Below, piece after piece: positions 41,547 through 48,948 of a stretch of DNA of 64,000 bases; the first letter of the stretch is position 1, and every line of letters starts with the position of its first letter. Made by a program: the position numbers and the translations under genes. The stretch spans positions 103,628-167,627 of the forward strand of contig NZ_BMPM01000010.1 of NCBI RefSeq assembly GCF_014647595.1, written 5' to 3'. Below the pieces are notes generated by a model. The model saw only the letters and a program-made list of their open reading frames with translations, was not told the DNA's origin and ran no database searches. This DNA is from Paenarthrobacter histidinolovorans. GTDB lineage: Bacteria; Actinomycetota; Actinomycetes; Actinomycetales; Micrococcaceae.

Positions 41547-41843
41547 TCAAGGTTTGAGACCGTTCAGCTGTTGTGCCAGCAACTGCTCGATGTCCGCGAA
41601 GCTCATTCCGGAGGCGATCGCCAAGTCCGGCAGGCCCGCACCTGCGGCCACTGCGCTTCGCATGGCCTGGGCCAAGGATTCCTCGGCCTCATCCATTTCC
41701 CATTGGAGACCCTCCACCCGGGCGGCCGCTGTCCACACCAGATCCAGAAGCCCGGTTCTCTTCGACGGTGTGGAATCAGGGGTTTCCTTCAAGGCCTCAG
41801 GGATAGTCGCATCCTTCGTCCCGGTTATAACCACTGCAGTCAT
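41547..41843 (-). CDS. small hypothetical helical protein
   Basis: Protein of 98 residues. From about 35 on it is helical, and the C-terminal MSFADIEQLLAQQLNGL resembles a recognition helix after an AGLPDLAIASG turn, so DNA binding is possible but weakly supported. AGGGG lies upstream of ATG. It is divergent from the Asp23 operon, with 190 bases between. Confidence 0.5.
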   Translation of the reverse strand: MTAVVITGTKDATIPEALKETPDSTPSKRTGLLDLVWTAAARVEGLQWEMDEAEESLAQAMRSAVAAGAGLPDLAIASGMSFADIEQLLAQQLNGLKP

Positions 41844-42033
41844 TTGATACCCCTCGCCCGAAGATGTGTCTCGATAAACTAGTTATATGGCAAACTAACT
41901 AAATGCGCCAGTGTTCGGGATATGCAGTGACTCACATCACATAGATTCGAGCGTGAGGAATTCCCCGGCCAGCACGTCTTATTCATGACGGCGCACAAGA
42001 AGCGCCGCAGCCAACGGACAAGGAGCCATCGCC

Positions 42034-42522
42034 ATGACGATCCAAACGCACACCCCCGCTGACGTACCGGCCAAGAACACCAAGAACACCACTGGACTGA
42101 TCGCGGATGCTACCGACAGGGACAAGGGCAAGGACGGCCGCGGCGCAACTACCGTTGCAGACGGCGTAGTGGCCAAAATCGCCGGCATCGCCATCCAGGA
42201 AATCCCCGGCGTGCACGCCTTGGGCGGCGGCGCAGCCCGCGCCATCGGCAACCTGCGGGAGAAGGTCGGCCAGAAGGACCTCACCCAGGGCGTCAACGTG
42301 GAAGTAGGCCAAACCCAGGTGGCCGTCGACGTGACGCTGGTTGTTGAATACCCCCACCCGCTCCAGGAAGTAGCCGACAACGCACGCAATGCCGTCTACA
42401 CCGCGATCGAGGACCTGGTGGGCATGGAAGTGACCGAGGTCAACGTCACCATCACCGACATCCACGTTCCGTCCGAGGACGCAGACGCTGACGACGCCGA
42501 GCGTGAGCCGAGGGTCGCATGA
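42034..42522 (+). CDS. Asp23/Gls24 family envelope stress protein
   Basis: Asp23/Gls24 protein of 162 residues. After a charged N-terminal 40 residues comes the domain core: ATTVADGVVAKIAGIAIQEIPGVHALGGG, VNVEVGQTQVAVDVTLVVEYPHPLQEVADNAR and VTEVNVTITDIHV. In Staphylococcus such proteins coat the inner membrane face through a membrane anchor. AAGGAG lies upstream of ATG. It opens a chain of genes with ATGA junctions whose products include membrane anchors, so an anchored complex is likely. Confidence 0.9.
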   Translation: MTIQTHTPADVPAKNTKNTTGLIADATDRDKGKDGRGATTVADGVVAKIAGIAIQEIPGVHALGGGAARAIGNLREKVGQKDLTQGVNVEVGQTQVAVDVTLVVEYPHPLQEVADNARNAVYTAIEDLVGMEVTEVNVTITDIHVPSEDADADDAEREPRVA

Positions 42523-42710
42523 GTCCCACCATCGCCGGCCTGGCCATAGGAGCAGTGCTTGCCCTGGCAGGCCTGGCCTTCGGATTCTGGGGCTTGCTGC
42601 TGACAGCACTGTTCATGGGGGTCGGGGCGGTGTTGGGCCGTTCCGCCGAGGGAAAGCTTGACCTTCGCGGGGTGCTTGATGCCCTGCGGGGCAAGCGCTC
42701 CTCCTCATGA
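42519..42710 (+). CDS. small membrane anchor protein (DUF2273-like)
   Basis: Protein of 63 residues with two hydrophobic helices (LAIGAVLALAGLAFGFWGLLL and TALFMGVGAVLGR) and a basic C-terminal tail, like the AmaP/DUF2273 anchors coded next to Asp23 in Firmicutes. It overlaps the Asp23 gene and the next gene by ATGA. The likely role is to hold an Asp23 protein at the membrane. Confidence 0.75.
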   Translation: MSPTIAGLAIGAVLALAGLAFGFWGLLLTALFMGVGAVLGRSAEGKLDLRGVLDALRGKRSSS

Positions 42711-43099
42711 GCCGGGCAGCTGCCAGTCCTGGGCCCGGCACGGACACCACGGACCGCGCGGGACATACCCGCCTCACCCACACCGCCATCCGCAAGACCG
42801 TGGAATCGGTCACCGCCAACGCATTCAGCGTGGCCATGGGCAACGTGTCAGCCAAGCTGGACGACGACGCCGGGAAGCTCGGTGTCAGCGTATCCGTCAA
42901 GCTGGCCCTCCCCCAGCTCCTGAAGCCACGAAACAGTGCCGGCAGCGTTGGGGCGGGCAGTGTTTTCGAACAAGCCCAAACCGCCCGGGACGAGATCGTG
43001 GCGCGGGGCACCGGCATCACTGGTTTGGAAATAGGACGGGTAGACATCCGCCTCACCGGCGGGAAGGCCGAACAGCCCAAGGAAAGGAGAGTGGAATGA
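42707..43099 (+). CDS. second Asp23/Gls24-related protein
   Basis: Protein of 130 residues with the Asp23-like alternation: an N-terminal helix (TAIRKTVESVTANAF), the GKLGVSVSVKLALPQ strand and a C-terminal GITGLEIGRVDIRLTG strand. It is more diverged than the first copy. Both ends are joined to neighbours by ATGA overlaps. It probably associates with the same membrane complex. Confidence 0.65.
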   Translation: MSRAAASPGPGTDTTDRAGHTRLTHTAIRKTVESVTANAFSVAMGNVSAKLDDDAGKLGVSVSVKLALPQLLKPRNSAGSVGAGSVFEQAQTARDEIVARGTGITGLEIGRVDIRLTGGKAEQPKERRVE

Positions 43100-43677
43100 G
43101 CAAGGACGCTGCAAGCCGACGACTGACCAGACGCGAAACACACTCCTCAAGGGCAATCCCGTCGATCGTGACCGCCTCCCTCCTGATAGCCGTCTTCCTG
43201 TGGCTGACACTGGAAGCTGTGCTGTGGTTGCTTAAGGACCAGCCCCTGCTGGCCAGCCCGGCCCAGCTGCTCGAGTGGCTGATCGGGCTTCCGGTCAACA
43301 CCACGCAGGCAGGCATGGTGGCGGCCGGGGCAGGGCTGGGAATCCTGGCCCTGGTGCTTCTCGGACTGGCCTTGGGCACTGGACGCAGGCAACGCCGCGC
43401 CCTCGGAAGCGAACGCGCCGCCGTCGTGGTGGACCACGAGGTTATCGCGGCGGCAGTATCCAGGACGGCGCGACGGGCCGCAGGGCTGGCCCCTGGACAG
43501 GTGACCACCACCGTCGGCGGACGCTCCGTACGCGTCCAAGTGCGTCCGACGTCGGGCGAACCGCTGGTGGTGGAAGACATCCAGGCAGCGGTCGACGGCG
43601 AACTGGCCGCCTACGCGCTGGAGCGCCCCGTCAGGTCCACTGTCCAGATTCTGAACGAAGGAGCGGTAGGGCAATGA
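43096..43677 (+). CDS. DUF6286-like membrane protein (first copy)
   Basis: Protein of 193 residues with two membrane helices (about 21-45 and 72-98) and a soluble C-terminal part. That part looks Asp23-like: VVDHEVIAAAVSRTARRAAG, VQVRPTSGEP and PVRSTVQIL. It is ATGA-linked on both sides. The fold suggests that the two-helix anchor and an Asp23-type domain are joined in one chain. Confidence 0.7.
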   Translation: MSKDAASRRLTRRETHSSRAIPSIVTASLLIAVFLWLTLEAVLWLLKDQPLLASPAQLLEWLIGLPVNTTQAGMVAAGAGLGILALVLLGLALGTGRRQRRALGSERAAVVVDHEVIAAAVSRTARRAAGLAPGQVTTTVGGRSVRVQVRPTSGEPLVVEDIQAAVDGELAAYALERPVRSTVQILNEGAVGQ

Positions 43678-44279
43678 GAAACACGAACCGGGCACTCAAC
43701 CGGCTCCTGCTCGCCATCCTGGGGGTCCTCCTGCTGGGCGCCGGCGCCGCACTCATCGCGGCCGGCACCCTTCCCGGGGCCGCAGGGTTCTGGGAAACAA
43801 CGCTTTCCTCTGCCCGGGAGCACGTGCGCAACCTGGCGGGCACCGCCCCGTTGCCGGATCCTGTTCGAAGCTGGTGGCTGGTGTTGGGAATTGCCGTGCT
43901 GCTGGTGGGCGCGGTGCTGGGCGCAGTCTGGCTGGCGTCCCAGGGTGGCGGAAAGACACCCCGCCTGGCCGAACGCTCAGAAGGCAGCGCAGGCCGGACT
44001 GTGGTGGATGCCGGGCTGGTTTCCGCCGCCGTCAAGGAAGCCCTCAACGGACACCCTGACGTCCTGGCCACGTCCGTCTCCGCGTGGGAATCACGGCGCG
44101 GAACGGCCCTGCGGCTCCGTTTGGAAGCCCGCAAAGGCGCGTCCCCCAGGGAAATCAGCAACACGGTGGAACAACTGCTCCAGGAAATTGATGCCTGGCT
44201 GGGACATCCGGTGCCCGTCCTGGTGCGAATCACCAGCGGCACCCGGACACAGGTGTCCGCAGCGCGGCGTGCCCGCTGA
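43674..44279 (+). CDS. DUF6286-like membrane protein (second copy)
   Basis: Protein of 201 residues with the same plan as its upstream neighbour: helices at about 9-31 and 65-87, then a soluble domain (VVDAGLVSAAVKEALNGHPDV, LRLEARKGASP, PVLVRI). The pair probably arose by duplication and may form a heteromer. It is the last of five overlapping genes; CsbD follows after 75 bases. Confidence 0.7.
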   Translation: MRNTNRALNRLLLAILGVLLLGAGAALIAAGTLPGAAGFWETTLSSAREHVRNLAGTAPLPDPVRSWWLVLGIAVLLVGAVLGAVWLASQGGGKTPRLAERSEGSAGRTVVDAGLVSAAVKEALNGHPDVLATSVSAWESRRGTALRLRLEARKGASPREISNTVEQLLQEIDAWLGHPVPVLVRITSGTRTQVSAARRAR

Positions 44280-44354
44280 CGGTCAGCCCAAAGTACTTCA
44301 CGTCCACAACTGCACGGCACTCAGAGCCGCGCACCTCAAAGAAAAGGGAACACG

Positions 44355-44585
44355 ATGGGAATCAACGACAAGATCAACAATGCCGCCACCGAGCACCTTG
44401 GCGCAGCCAAAGAGGGCGCCGGAAAACTCACCGGCGATTCCTCCCTGGAGCGGGAAGGCCAGCACGAACAAGCCCAGGCCAAGCTCCAGCAGGCCGGCGA
44501 GAAGGTCAAGGACGCTGCGGCCGACATCACCGGGAACATCAAAGACGCTGCCCGGAAGCTCAAGGAAGGCTTCACCGAAAAGTAG
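44355..44585 (+). CDS. CsbD family stress protein
   Basis: CsbD-like protein of 76 residues, hydrophilic, helical, with Lys/Glu/Ala repeats (GAAKEGAGKLTGDSSLE, AKLQQAGEKVKDAAADI). Members are strongly induced by general stress in Bacillus and others; biochemical role unknown. AAGGGA lies upstream of ATG. It sits between the Asp23 genes and the sigma factor and has its own terminator. Confidence 0.87.
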   Translation: MGINDKINNAATEHLGAAKEGAGKLTGDSSLEREGQHEQAQAKLQQAGEKVKDAAADITGNIKDAARKLKEGFTEK

Positions 44586-44593
44586 GACGGGAG

Positions 44594-44629
44594 CAGGGAC
44601 GGTTCGGCCGCATGGCGGGACCGTCCCTG
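44594..44629 (+). terminator. terminator after csbD-like gene
   Basis: CAGGGACGGT and ACCGTCCCTG, ten-base arms around 16 bases, followed by TCCC. It separates the membrane genes from the sigma-factor unit. Confidence 0.55.
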
Positions 44630-44678
44630 TCCCTTCGAGGATCAAGTGCCGGACTCACACCCCTGGAAAGGCAGAAAC

Positions 44679-45275
44679 GTGACTGGTTCACCTGCGGTTT
44701 CGCCCACCGCGCAGCAACCGCTGGACCTCGTGCCGGACGCGTTGCTGGCAGGCAGGGCAGCAGATGGTGATACTGCCGCATTCGAAGCGCTCGCCCGGCG
44801 CCATGGTCCGCTGATGCGGGCCACCGCACGACGACTCACGGGCACCTTGGCTGACGCGGACGACGTCGTCCAGGAAAGCCTGATGCAGGCGTGGAAGCAG
44901 CTGGACCAACTCCGCGATCCCGCGGCAGTGAAAAGCTGGTTGCTCCGCATTGTGGGCACACGCAGCATCGACCACCTGCGCAAACGGCGCAACCACCTGG
45001 CCCTGGACGATCTCGAAAACCACGTCGATGCCCCGTCCGGCCAACGGACACAGGATCCGGAAAGCACAGCCGTCAATGCTTCCCGGGTGGACGCGTTGAA
45101 GTCGGCGCTCACCCTGCTTCCCGAGGAGCAGCGGCGCTGTTGGGTACTCAAGGAATTCAACGACCTGAGCTATGAGGAGATTGCGCTGACCTTGAATATC
45201 AGCCCTGCCAGTGTCCGCGGCCGTCTGGCCCGGGCACGGATTGCCCTTGCACGCACAATGGAGGAGTGGCGATGA
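44679..45275 (+). CDS. ECF RNA polymerase sigma factor
   Basis: Sigma-70 family ECF factor of 198 residues. Region 2 includes DADDVVQESLMQAWKQLDQ and SWLLRIVGTRSIDHLRKRR, and region 4 LPEEQRRCWVLKEFNDLSYEEIA with a recognition helix near SPASVRGRLARAR. GTG 44679 with GGAAAGG upstream is preferred to GTG 44646. The stop overlaps the anti-sigma gene as ATGA. It is the likely driver of the Asp23 region. Confidence 0.9.
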   Translation: MTGSPAVSPTAQQPLDLVPDALLAGRAADGDTAAFEALARRHGPLMRATARRLTGTLADADDVVQESLMQAWKQLDQLRDPAAVKSWLLRIVGTRSIDHLRKRRNHLALDDLENHVDAPSGQRTQDPESTAVNASRVDALKSALTLLPEEQRRCWVLKEFNDLSYEEIALTLNISPASVRGRLARARIALARTMEEWR

Positions 45276-45877
45276 AAACCCCCGGCGATGCCTTGGAATG
45301 CGGACACAGTCTCGCGGAACTGAGTGCCTATTTGGACACGGGAGAGATCGCCGATCCGGCGCACTTGGACTCCTGCCCCGAGTGCCAGGCCGGACTGGCC
45401 TCCCTGCGCCGGCTCTCGGAACTCGGAAATGAATTGCTGACGGCGGACGTAGCCGAAGCAGGCTCGGGCGGTGACGACTGGATGCAGACCATCCTGGACA
45501 ACCTGCGCCTGGAGCTGCGGCCGGGACGGAGCATCCCGCTCCGTGCAGAGGACCCCCAGGACACTCTTTGGGAGACGGAGGGCTCGGTGTCGGCCCTGAT
45601 TCGTTCCGTGGCCGATTCCTTCCCGGGAACGGCTGCGGGTAAGTGCAGATTACTCGGCGACATCACCGAGCCGGGAGCCGGCATCACCGTTGATGTGGAA
45701 ATCGCGGTGGTCTACGGACACGCCATGGAAGAGCGCGCGGCTGCACTGCGCAACGAACTTGCGAAGATGCTGCAGGTCCAGACTGAACTGGACATCCAAG
45801 CCATCAACATCACTGTCACCGATGTGCTGGAGCTTCCAGCGCCGGCCATGACCCCGAACACGGAGGACCAGCCATGA
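45272..45877 (+). CDS. zinc-binding anti-sigma factor fused to an Asp23-like domain
   Basis: Protein of 201 residues. The first 60 residues are a ZAS anti-sigma domain: HSLAELSAYLDTGE and the zinc motif His31-x3-Cys35-x2-Cys38 (HLDSCPEC). No membrane helix follows. The remainder (from about 105) has the Asp23-type alternation: ALIRSVADSFPG, GAGITVDVEIAVVYG, and AINITVTDV. The sigma inhibitor thus appears tied directly to an Asp23-type module, which could sense the state of the membrane Asp23 layer. ATGA coupling to the sigma gene is as expected for a cognate pair. Confidence 0.78.
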   Translation: MKTPGDALECGHSLAELSAYLDTGEIADPAHLDSCPECQAGLASLRRLSELGNELLTADVAEAGSGGDDWMQTILDNLRLELRPGRSIPLRAEDPQDTLWETEGSVSALIRSVADSFPGTAAGKCRLLGDITEPGAGITVDVEIAVVYGHAMEERAAALRNELAKMLQVQTELDIQAINITVTDVLELPAPAMTPNTEDQP

Positions 45878-46203
45878 CGGAGCACGTGGAAGCCAAGTCC
45901 GCCACCTTGGCCGACGAACTGCTTGGCGTCGTCCAGGCCGTGGAAGGAGTCTCCGCGGTTTACCCCGCCCAGCCGTTGTGGCAGTCGGTTGCCGGGGCAG
46001 CGGTGGCGGCGGTCACCGGAGAGCAGCTGCCGTTGATAAGCCTGACCGAGCAGGACGGAACGCTGGCCATCAAGGCCCGGATCGGCGTCGGAAGTCCCCT
46101 GCCCGCCCCGAAGGTGGCGCGGGAAGCAGCCGCGGCGATCCGCAGGCACCTGGGAAACGTGCCCGCCGTCGTCGAGGTTTTGGTGGCCAAAATAGAAGCC
46201 TGA
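45874..46203 (+). CDS. small Asp23-associated protein
   Basis: Protein of 109 residues with no membrane helix. A VQAVEGVSAVYPAQPLW start, a SLTEQDGTLAIKARIGV strand pair and a terminal helix-strand (VAREAAAAIRRHLGNVPAVVEVLVAKI) resemble a divergent Asp23-like fold. It overlaps the anti-sigma gene by four bases. No family name is recognised; position argues for a part in the same stress complex. Confidence 0.65.
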   Translation: MTEHVEAKSATLADELLGVVQAVEGVSAVYPAQPLWQSVAGAAVAAVTGEQLPLISLTEQDGTLAIKARIGVGSPLPAPKVAREAAAAIRRHLGNVPAVVEVLVAKIEA

Positions 46204-46210
46204 CCGCGCC

Positions 46211-47623
46211 TCAACGGGAGCTTGGACTGTCCGCGTTCTCGCTCCGTTCTGCTTCGGCTGCCTGCGCGTAGGAAGCGGTGACCCGGCGGTAGACCGGGGT
46301 GAGGAAGGCAAGCAGGGCAACAGCGATCATGATCAAACCGGCCACCAGGAACACCAGCGCAATACCCCGGGAAGTACCTTCCCCCAGCAATGGTTGCAGT
46401 TGCGCTGCGCCTTCGGCGGAACGGGCGTAGGGGATTATCCAGAACTGGGCAATCGGAGCAATAAGGAACGCAGTGATGGGGGCAGCAGCGGACTCGAAGG
46501 CCATGGCGAAGCCAAACACCCTGCCTTGCCGGGGCAGGGGCACCACCTTCTGGATGACCGTCTGTTCGGCTGCTTCCACCACGGGGACCAAAGCCATGTA
46601 CAGCCAAATACCGGCAATATAGAGCCAGGCCCACTCCCGGACAGTGAAGACGGCGCCGACGACGCCCATCACCGCCACGGCAATGAGGAGGGTCCGCAAG
46701 GGGTTGGAGCCCAGGCCGAACTTCCCTATCAACGCACCACCCAGGATGAACCCCGTGGCACCCACCGCGAACACGGTGCCCCAGATTTCCACGGGGAACA
46801 TCTCCAGGCCATAGGGGTCCATCAAAGCCATGTAGACCCCGCCGATGAAGTTGTTGAACGTAGAGAAGATGATCAGGGCGAACAACCCGGAGATCGCCAT
46901 GACAGCTGCCCAGGAGCCCCGGAGATCGAACCCGCCCTGGGCATCGGAGGTTGCCGCCCGCACTTCCTCGGGGAGGCGCAGGGTCAGCAGGTGCGCGAAT
47001 GCCAGTGCTGTGAGCACCAACGCCACCACCACGGTCCAGCCCATTCCCAGCAGCCCCACCGACAATCCGGAAAGGACCGAGGTGACGATGAACATCAGTC
47101 CCTGGACCATGCCCACGAGCCCGTTGGCGTTGGCCCGCTTGTCCGGTTCGATCAGGATGGTGACCGTGGTGGACAGGGCTATGTTGCGCATGTTCTCCAC
47201 CACCGCGCCGACCAGGATGATCAGGGTGAAGATCCAAAACCAGGGTTGGGACAGATCCAACAGCGCCTGCTCCGGCGTCAGCAGGAACATCACACCGGAG
47301 AGCACGAACATCACCAGCGTGAAGCCGGCGGCGAAGCGCATCACGGCGAGTTTGCGGTAGCGGTCCACGAAGGTGCCGAAGCTGATGCTGGACAGTGCGA
47401 TGAGGAGCATGTACGCGCCGCCGATCACGCCGGTGGCGATCACATTGCGGGTCTCCAGGTACACCCAGAACGTCAGGGCGAACCACAGATAGCTGGTGGT
47501 GATGTTGGCCATGGCGGTATTGACCAGGATCCCGGTGAAGGTCCGGGTTCTTTCCGCGGGCGTGCGTTCGGAAGGATTGACATTGCCAGTAGACCCGGCG
47601 GTGGCCGGTTCCTGCTCGGTCAT
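46211..47623 (-). CDS. MFS transporter
   Basis: Twelve-helix major facilitator of 470 residues of the macrolide/enterobactin-exporter-like (MFS_3) type: TSYLWFALTFWVYLETRNVIATG in TM1, TFVDRYRKLAVM as the loop 2-3 motif, and RGRVFGFAMAFESA-like central loop (here RQGRVFGFA). Efflux of a small molecule is likely; substrate unknown. It converges on the small Asp23-associated gene with seven bases between. Confidence 0.85.
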   Translation of the reverse strand: MTEQEPATAGSTGNVNPSERTPAERTRTFTGILVNTAMANITTSYLWFALTFWVYLETRNVIATGVIGGAYMLLIALSSISFGTFVDRYRKLAVMRFAAGFTLVMFVLSGVMFLLTPEQALLDLSQPWFWIFTLIILVGAVVENMRNIALSTTVTILIEPDKRANANGLVGMVQGLMFIVTSVLSGLSVGLLGMGWTVVVALVLTALAFAHLLTLRLPEEVRAATSDAQGGFDLRGSWAAVMAISGLFALIIFSTFNNFIGGVYMALMDPYGLEMFPVEIWGTVFAVGATGFILGGALIGKFGLGSNPLRTLLIAVAVMGVVGAVFTVREWAWLYIAGIWLYMALVPVVEAAEQTVIQKVVPLPRQGRVFGFAMAFESAAAPITAFLIAPIAQFWIIPYARSAEGAAQLQPLLGEGTSRGIALVFLVAGLIMIAVALLAFLTPVYRRVTASYAQAAEAERSENADSPSSR

Positions 47624-47692
47624 GCGTCCCAGTAAACCACCGGGTCCAACCTCCCGGTAGTATCGGCAGGGAATTCACAACACTGCTGGGGG

Positions 47693-48931
47693 ATGGTTTC
47701 AATGACGGAAATTCAGGGACGGCTGTCTTTCTCCACGGACTACGGCCGGGACATGGAGCTCCAGGAATACGGCCTCGACCCGGCAGTGGATTCCGTCCTT
47801 CTTCCCAATGCCGCCGTCATGAGCGCCCTGCACAACCTCGTGCGGCTCGCCACCGAACTGTGCGGCGCCCCGTTCGGGGTGGTCAACATCATCAGCGCCA
47901 AATACCAGCATCAGATCGGTGCCTGGGGTGTGGAACCCGGAGTCTGCTCCCGGGAGGATTCCATGTGCGCCAAGGTTTTCCTGTCCCGGGAGCGGACGGT
48001 AGTGGCAGACGCTTCCAAGGATCCCCGCTTCGCCGACAACCCCTTTGTCACAGGGGAAATCGGCAACGTCCGCTTCTACGCGTCCGTGCCACTGCAAACC
48101 GGATCAGGCTTCGTGCCGGGAACCTTGTGCGTTTTCTCGGACGAGACCAAGGAACTGAGCCAGGAACAGGTGGGGATGTTGGAGGTCCTGGCCAAGCAGG
48201 TGGTTGAACTCCTGGAACTTCAGCACCGCACCGCCCAACTTGACCGCACCTATTCCGAGCTCAGGGCCAGCAACGCCAAGCTCGCAGGATTCGCCGGACG
48301 GGTAAGCCATGACCTTCGCATCCCCCTGACCACCATCCTTGGATACGTGGAACTGGTGGAGGACGACCCCGATATTGAGCTCAACAGCCCTGCTGCGCGG
48401 TACCTGGACCGTATTGGTGCCAGTGGACGGCGGATGCTGGGGATGCTGGAAGACGTGCTCAGCTACTCGCGCGTCGGCGGTGGCATCCAGCCTGCCTGGG
48501 TCTCGTTGCTCGAGGTCACCCAGGAGGTGGTGAGGGATCTCGGAATAGAGAACGACGGAATTGTTGATGTCCAGGACATCAACGTGCACGCGGACCGCGG
48601 GCAGCTACGGACCCTCCTGCAGAATCTGCTGTCCAACGCCATGAACTATCGCAGCCCGGAGCGTGATCTCAGGGTCGCCATCAGCGGTGTTTCCAATTAC
48701 CACGGCGCAACCGTCTACGTGGCGGACAATGGCAAGGGCATCAATCCAGAGGACCGCGACAAGGTGCTGGAACCTTTGGTGCGGCTGCGGCGTGAAGGCG
48801 ACGGTCCCGGTTCCGGCCTGGGCCTGGCAACCTGCAGCAGCATCGCAAAAGCCCACGGCGGTGACCTCAGCCTCGCCGAGACGCCCGGCGGAGGCACCAC
48901 CATCGTAGTGAGCTTCCCAGCCGGAACGTAG
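47693..48931 (+). CDS. GAF-domain sensor histidine kinase
   Basis: Cytoplasmic histidine kinase of 412 residues. A GAF domain fills about 45-175 (CGAPFGVVNIISAKYQHQ, SMCAKVFLSRE). A HisKA dimer domain has the H-box VSHDLRIPLTTI with His206, and the HATPase_c domain has N-box LSNAMNY, G1 VADNGKGI, and G2 GSGLGLATC. The GAF part holds cysteines (Cys57, Cys85, Cys92), so redox or ligand sensing is possible. No response regulator is adjacent. ATG 47702 is an alternative start. Confidence 0.87.
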   Translation: MVSMTEIQGRLSFSTDYGRDMELQEYGLDPAVDSVLLPNAAVMSALHNLVRLATELCGAPFGVVNIISAKYQHQIGAWGVEPGVCSREDSMCAKVFLSRERTVVADASKDPRFADNPFVTGEIGNVRFYASVPLQTGSGFVPGTLCVFSDETKELSQEQVGMLEVLAKQVVELLELQHRTAQLDRTYSELRASNAKLAGFAGRVSHDLRIPLTTILGYVELVEDDPDIELNSPAARYLDRIGASGRRMLGMLEDVLSYSRVGGGIQPAWVSLLEVTQEVVRDLGIENDGIVDVQDINVHADRGQLRTLLQNLLSNAMNYRSPERDLRVAISGVSNYHGATVYVADNGKGINPEDRDKVLEPLVRLRREGDGPGSGLGLATCSSIAKAHGGDLSLAETPGGGTTIVVSFPAGT

Positions 48932-48948
48932 ATCAGGTCCGGCCGGGA

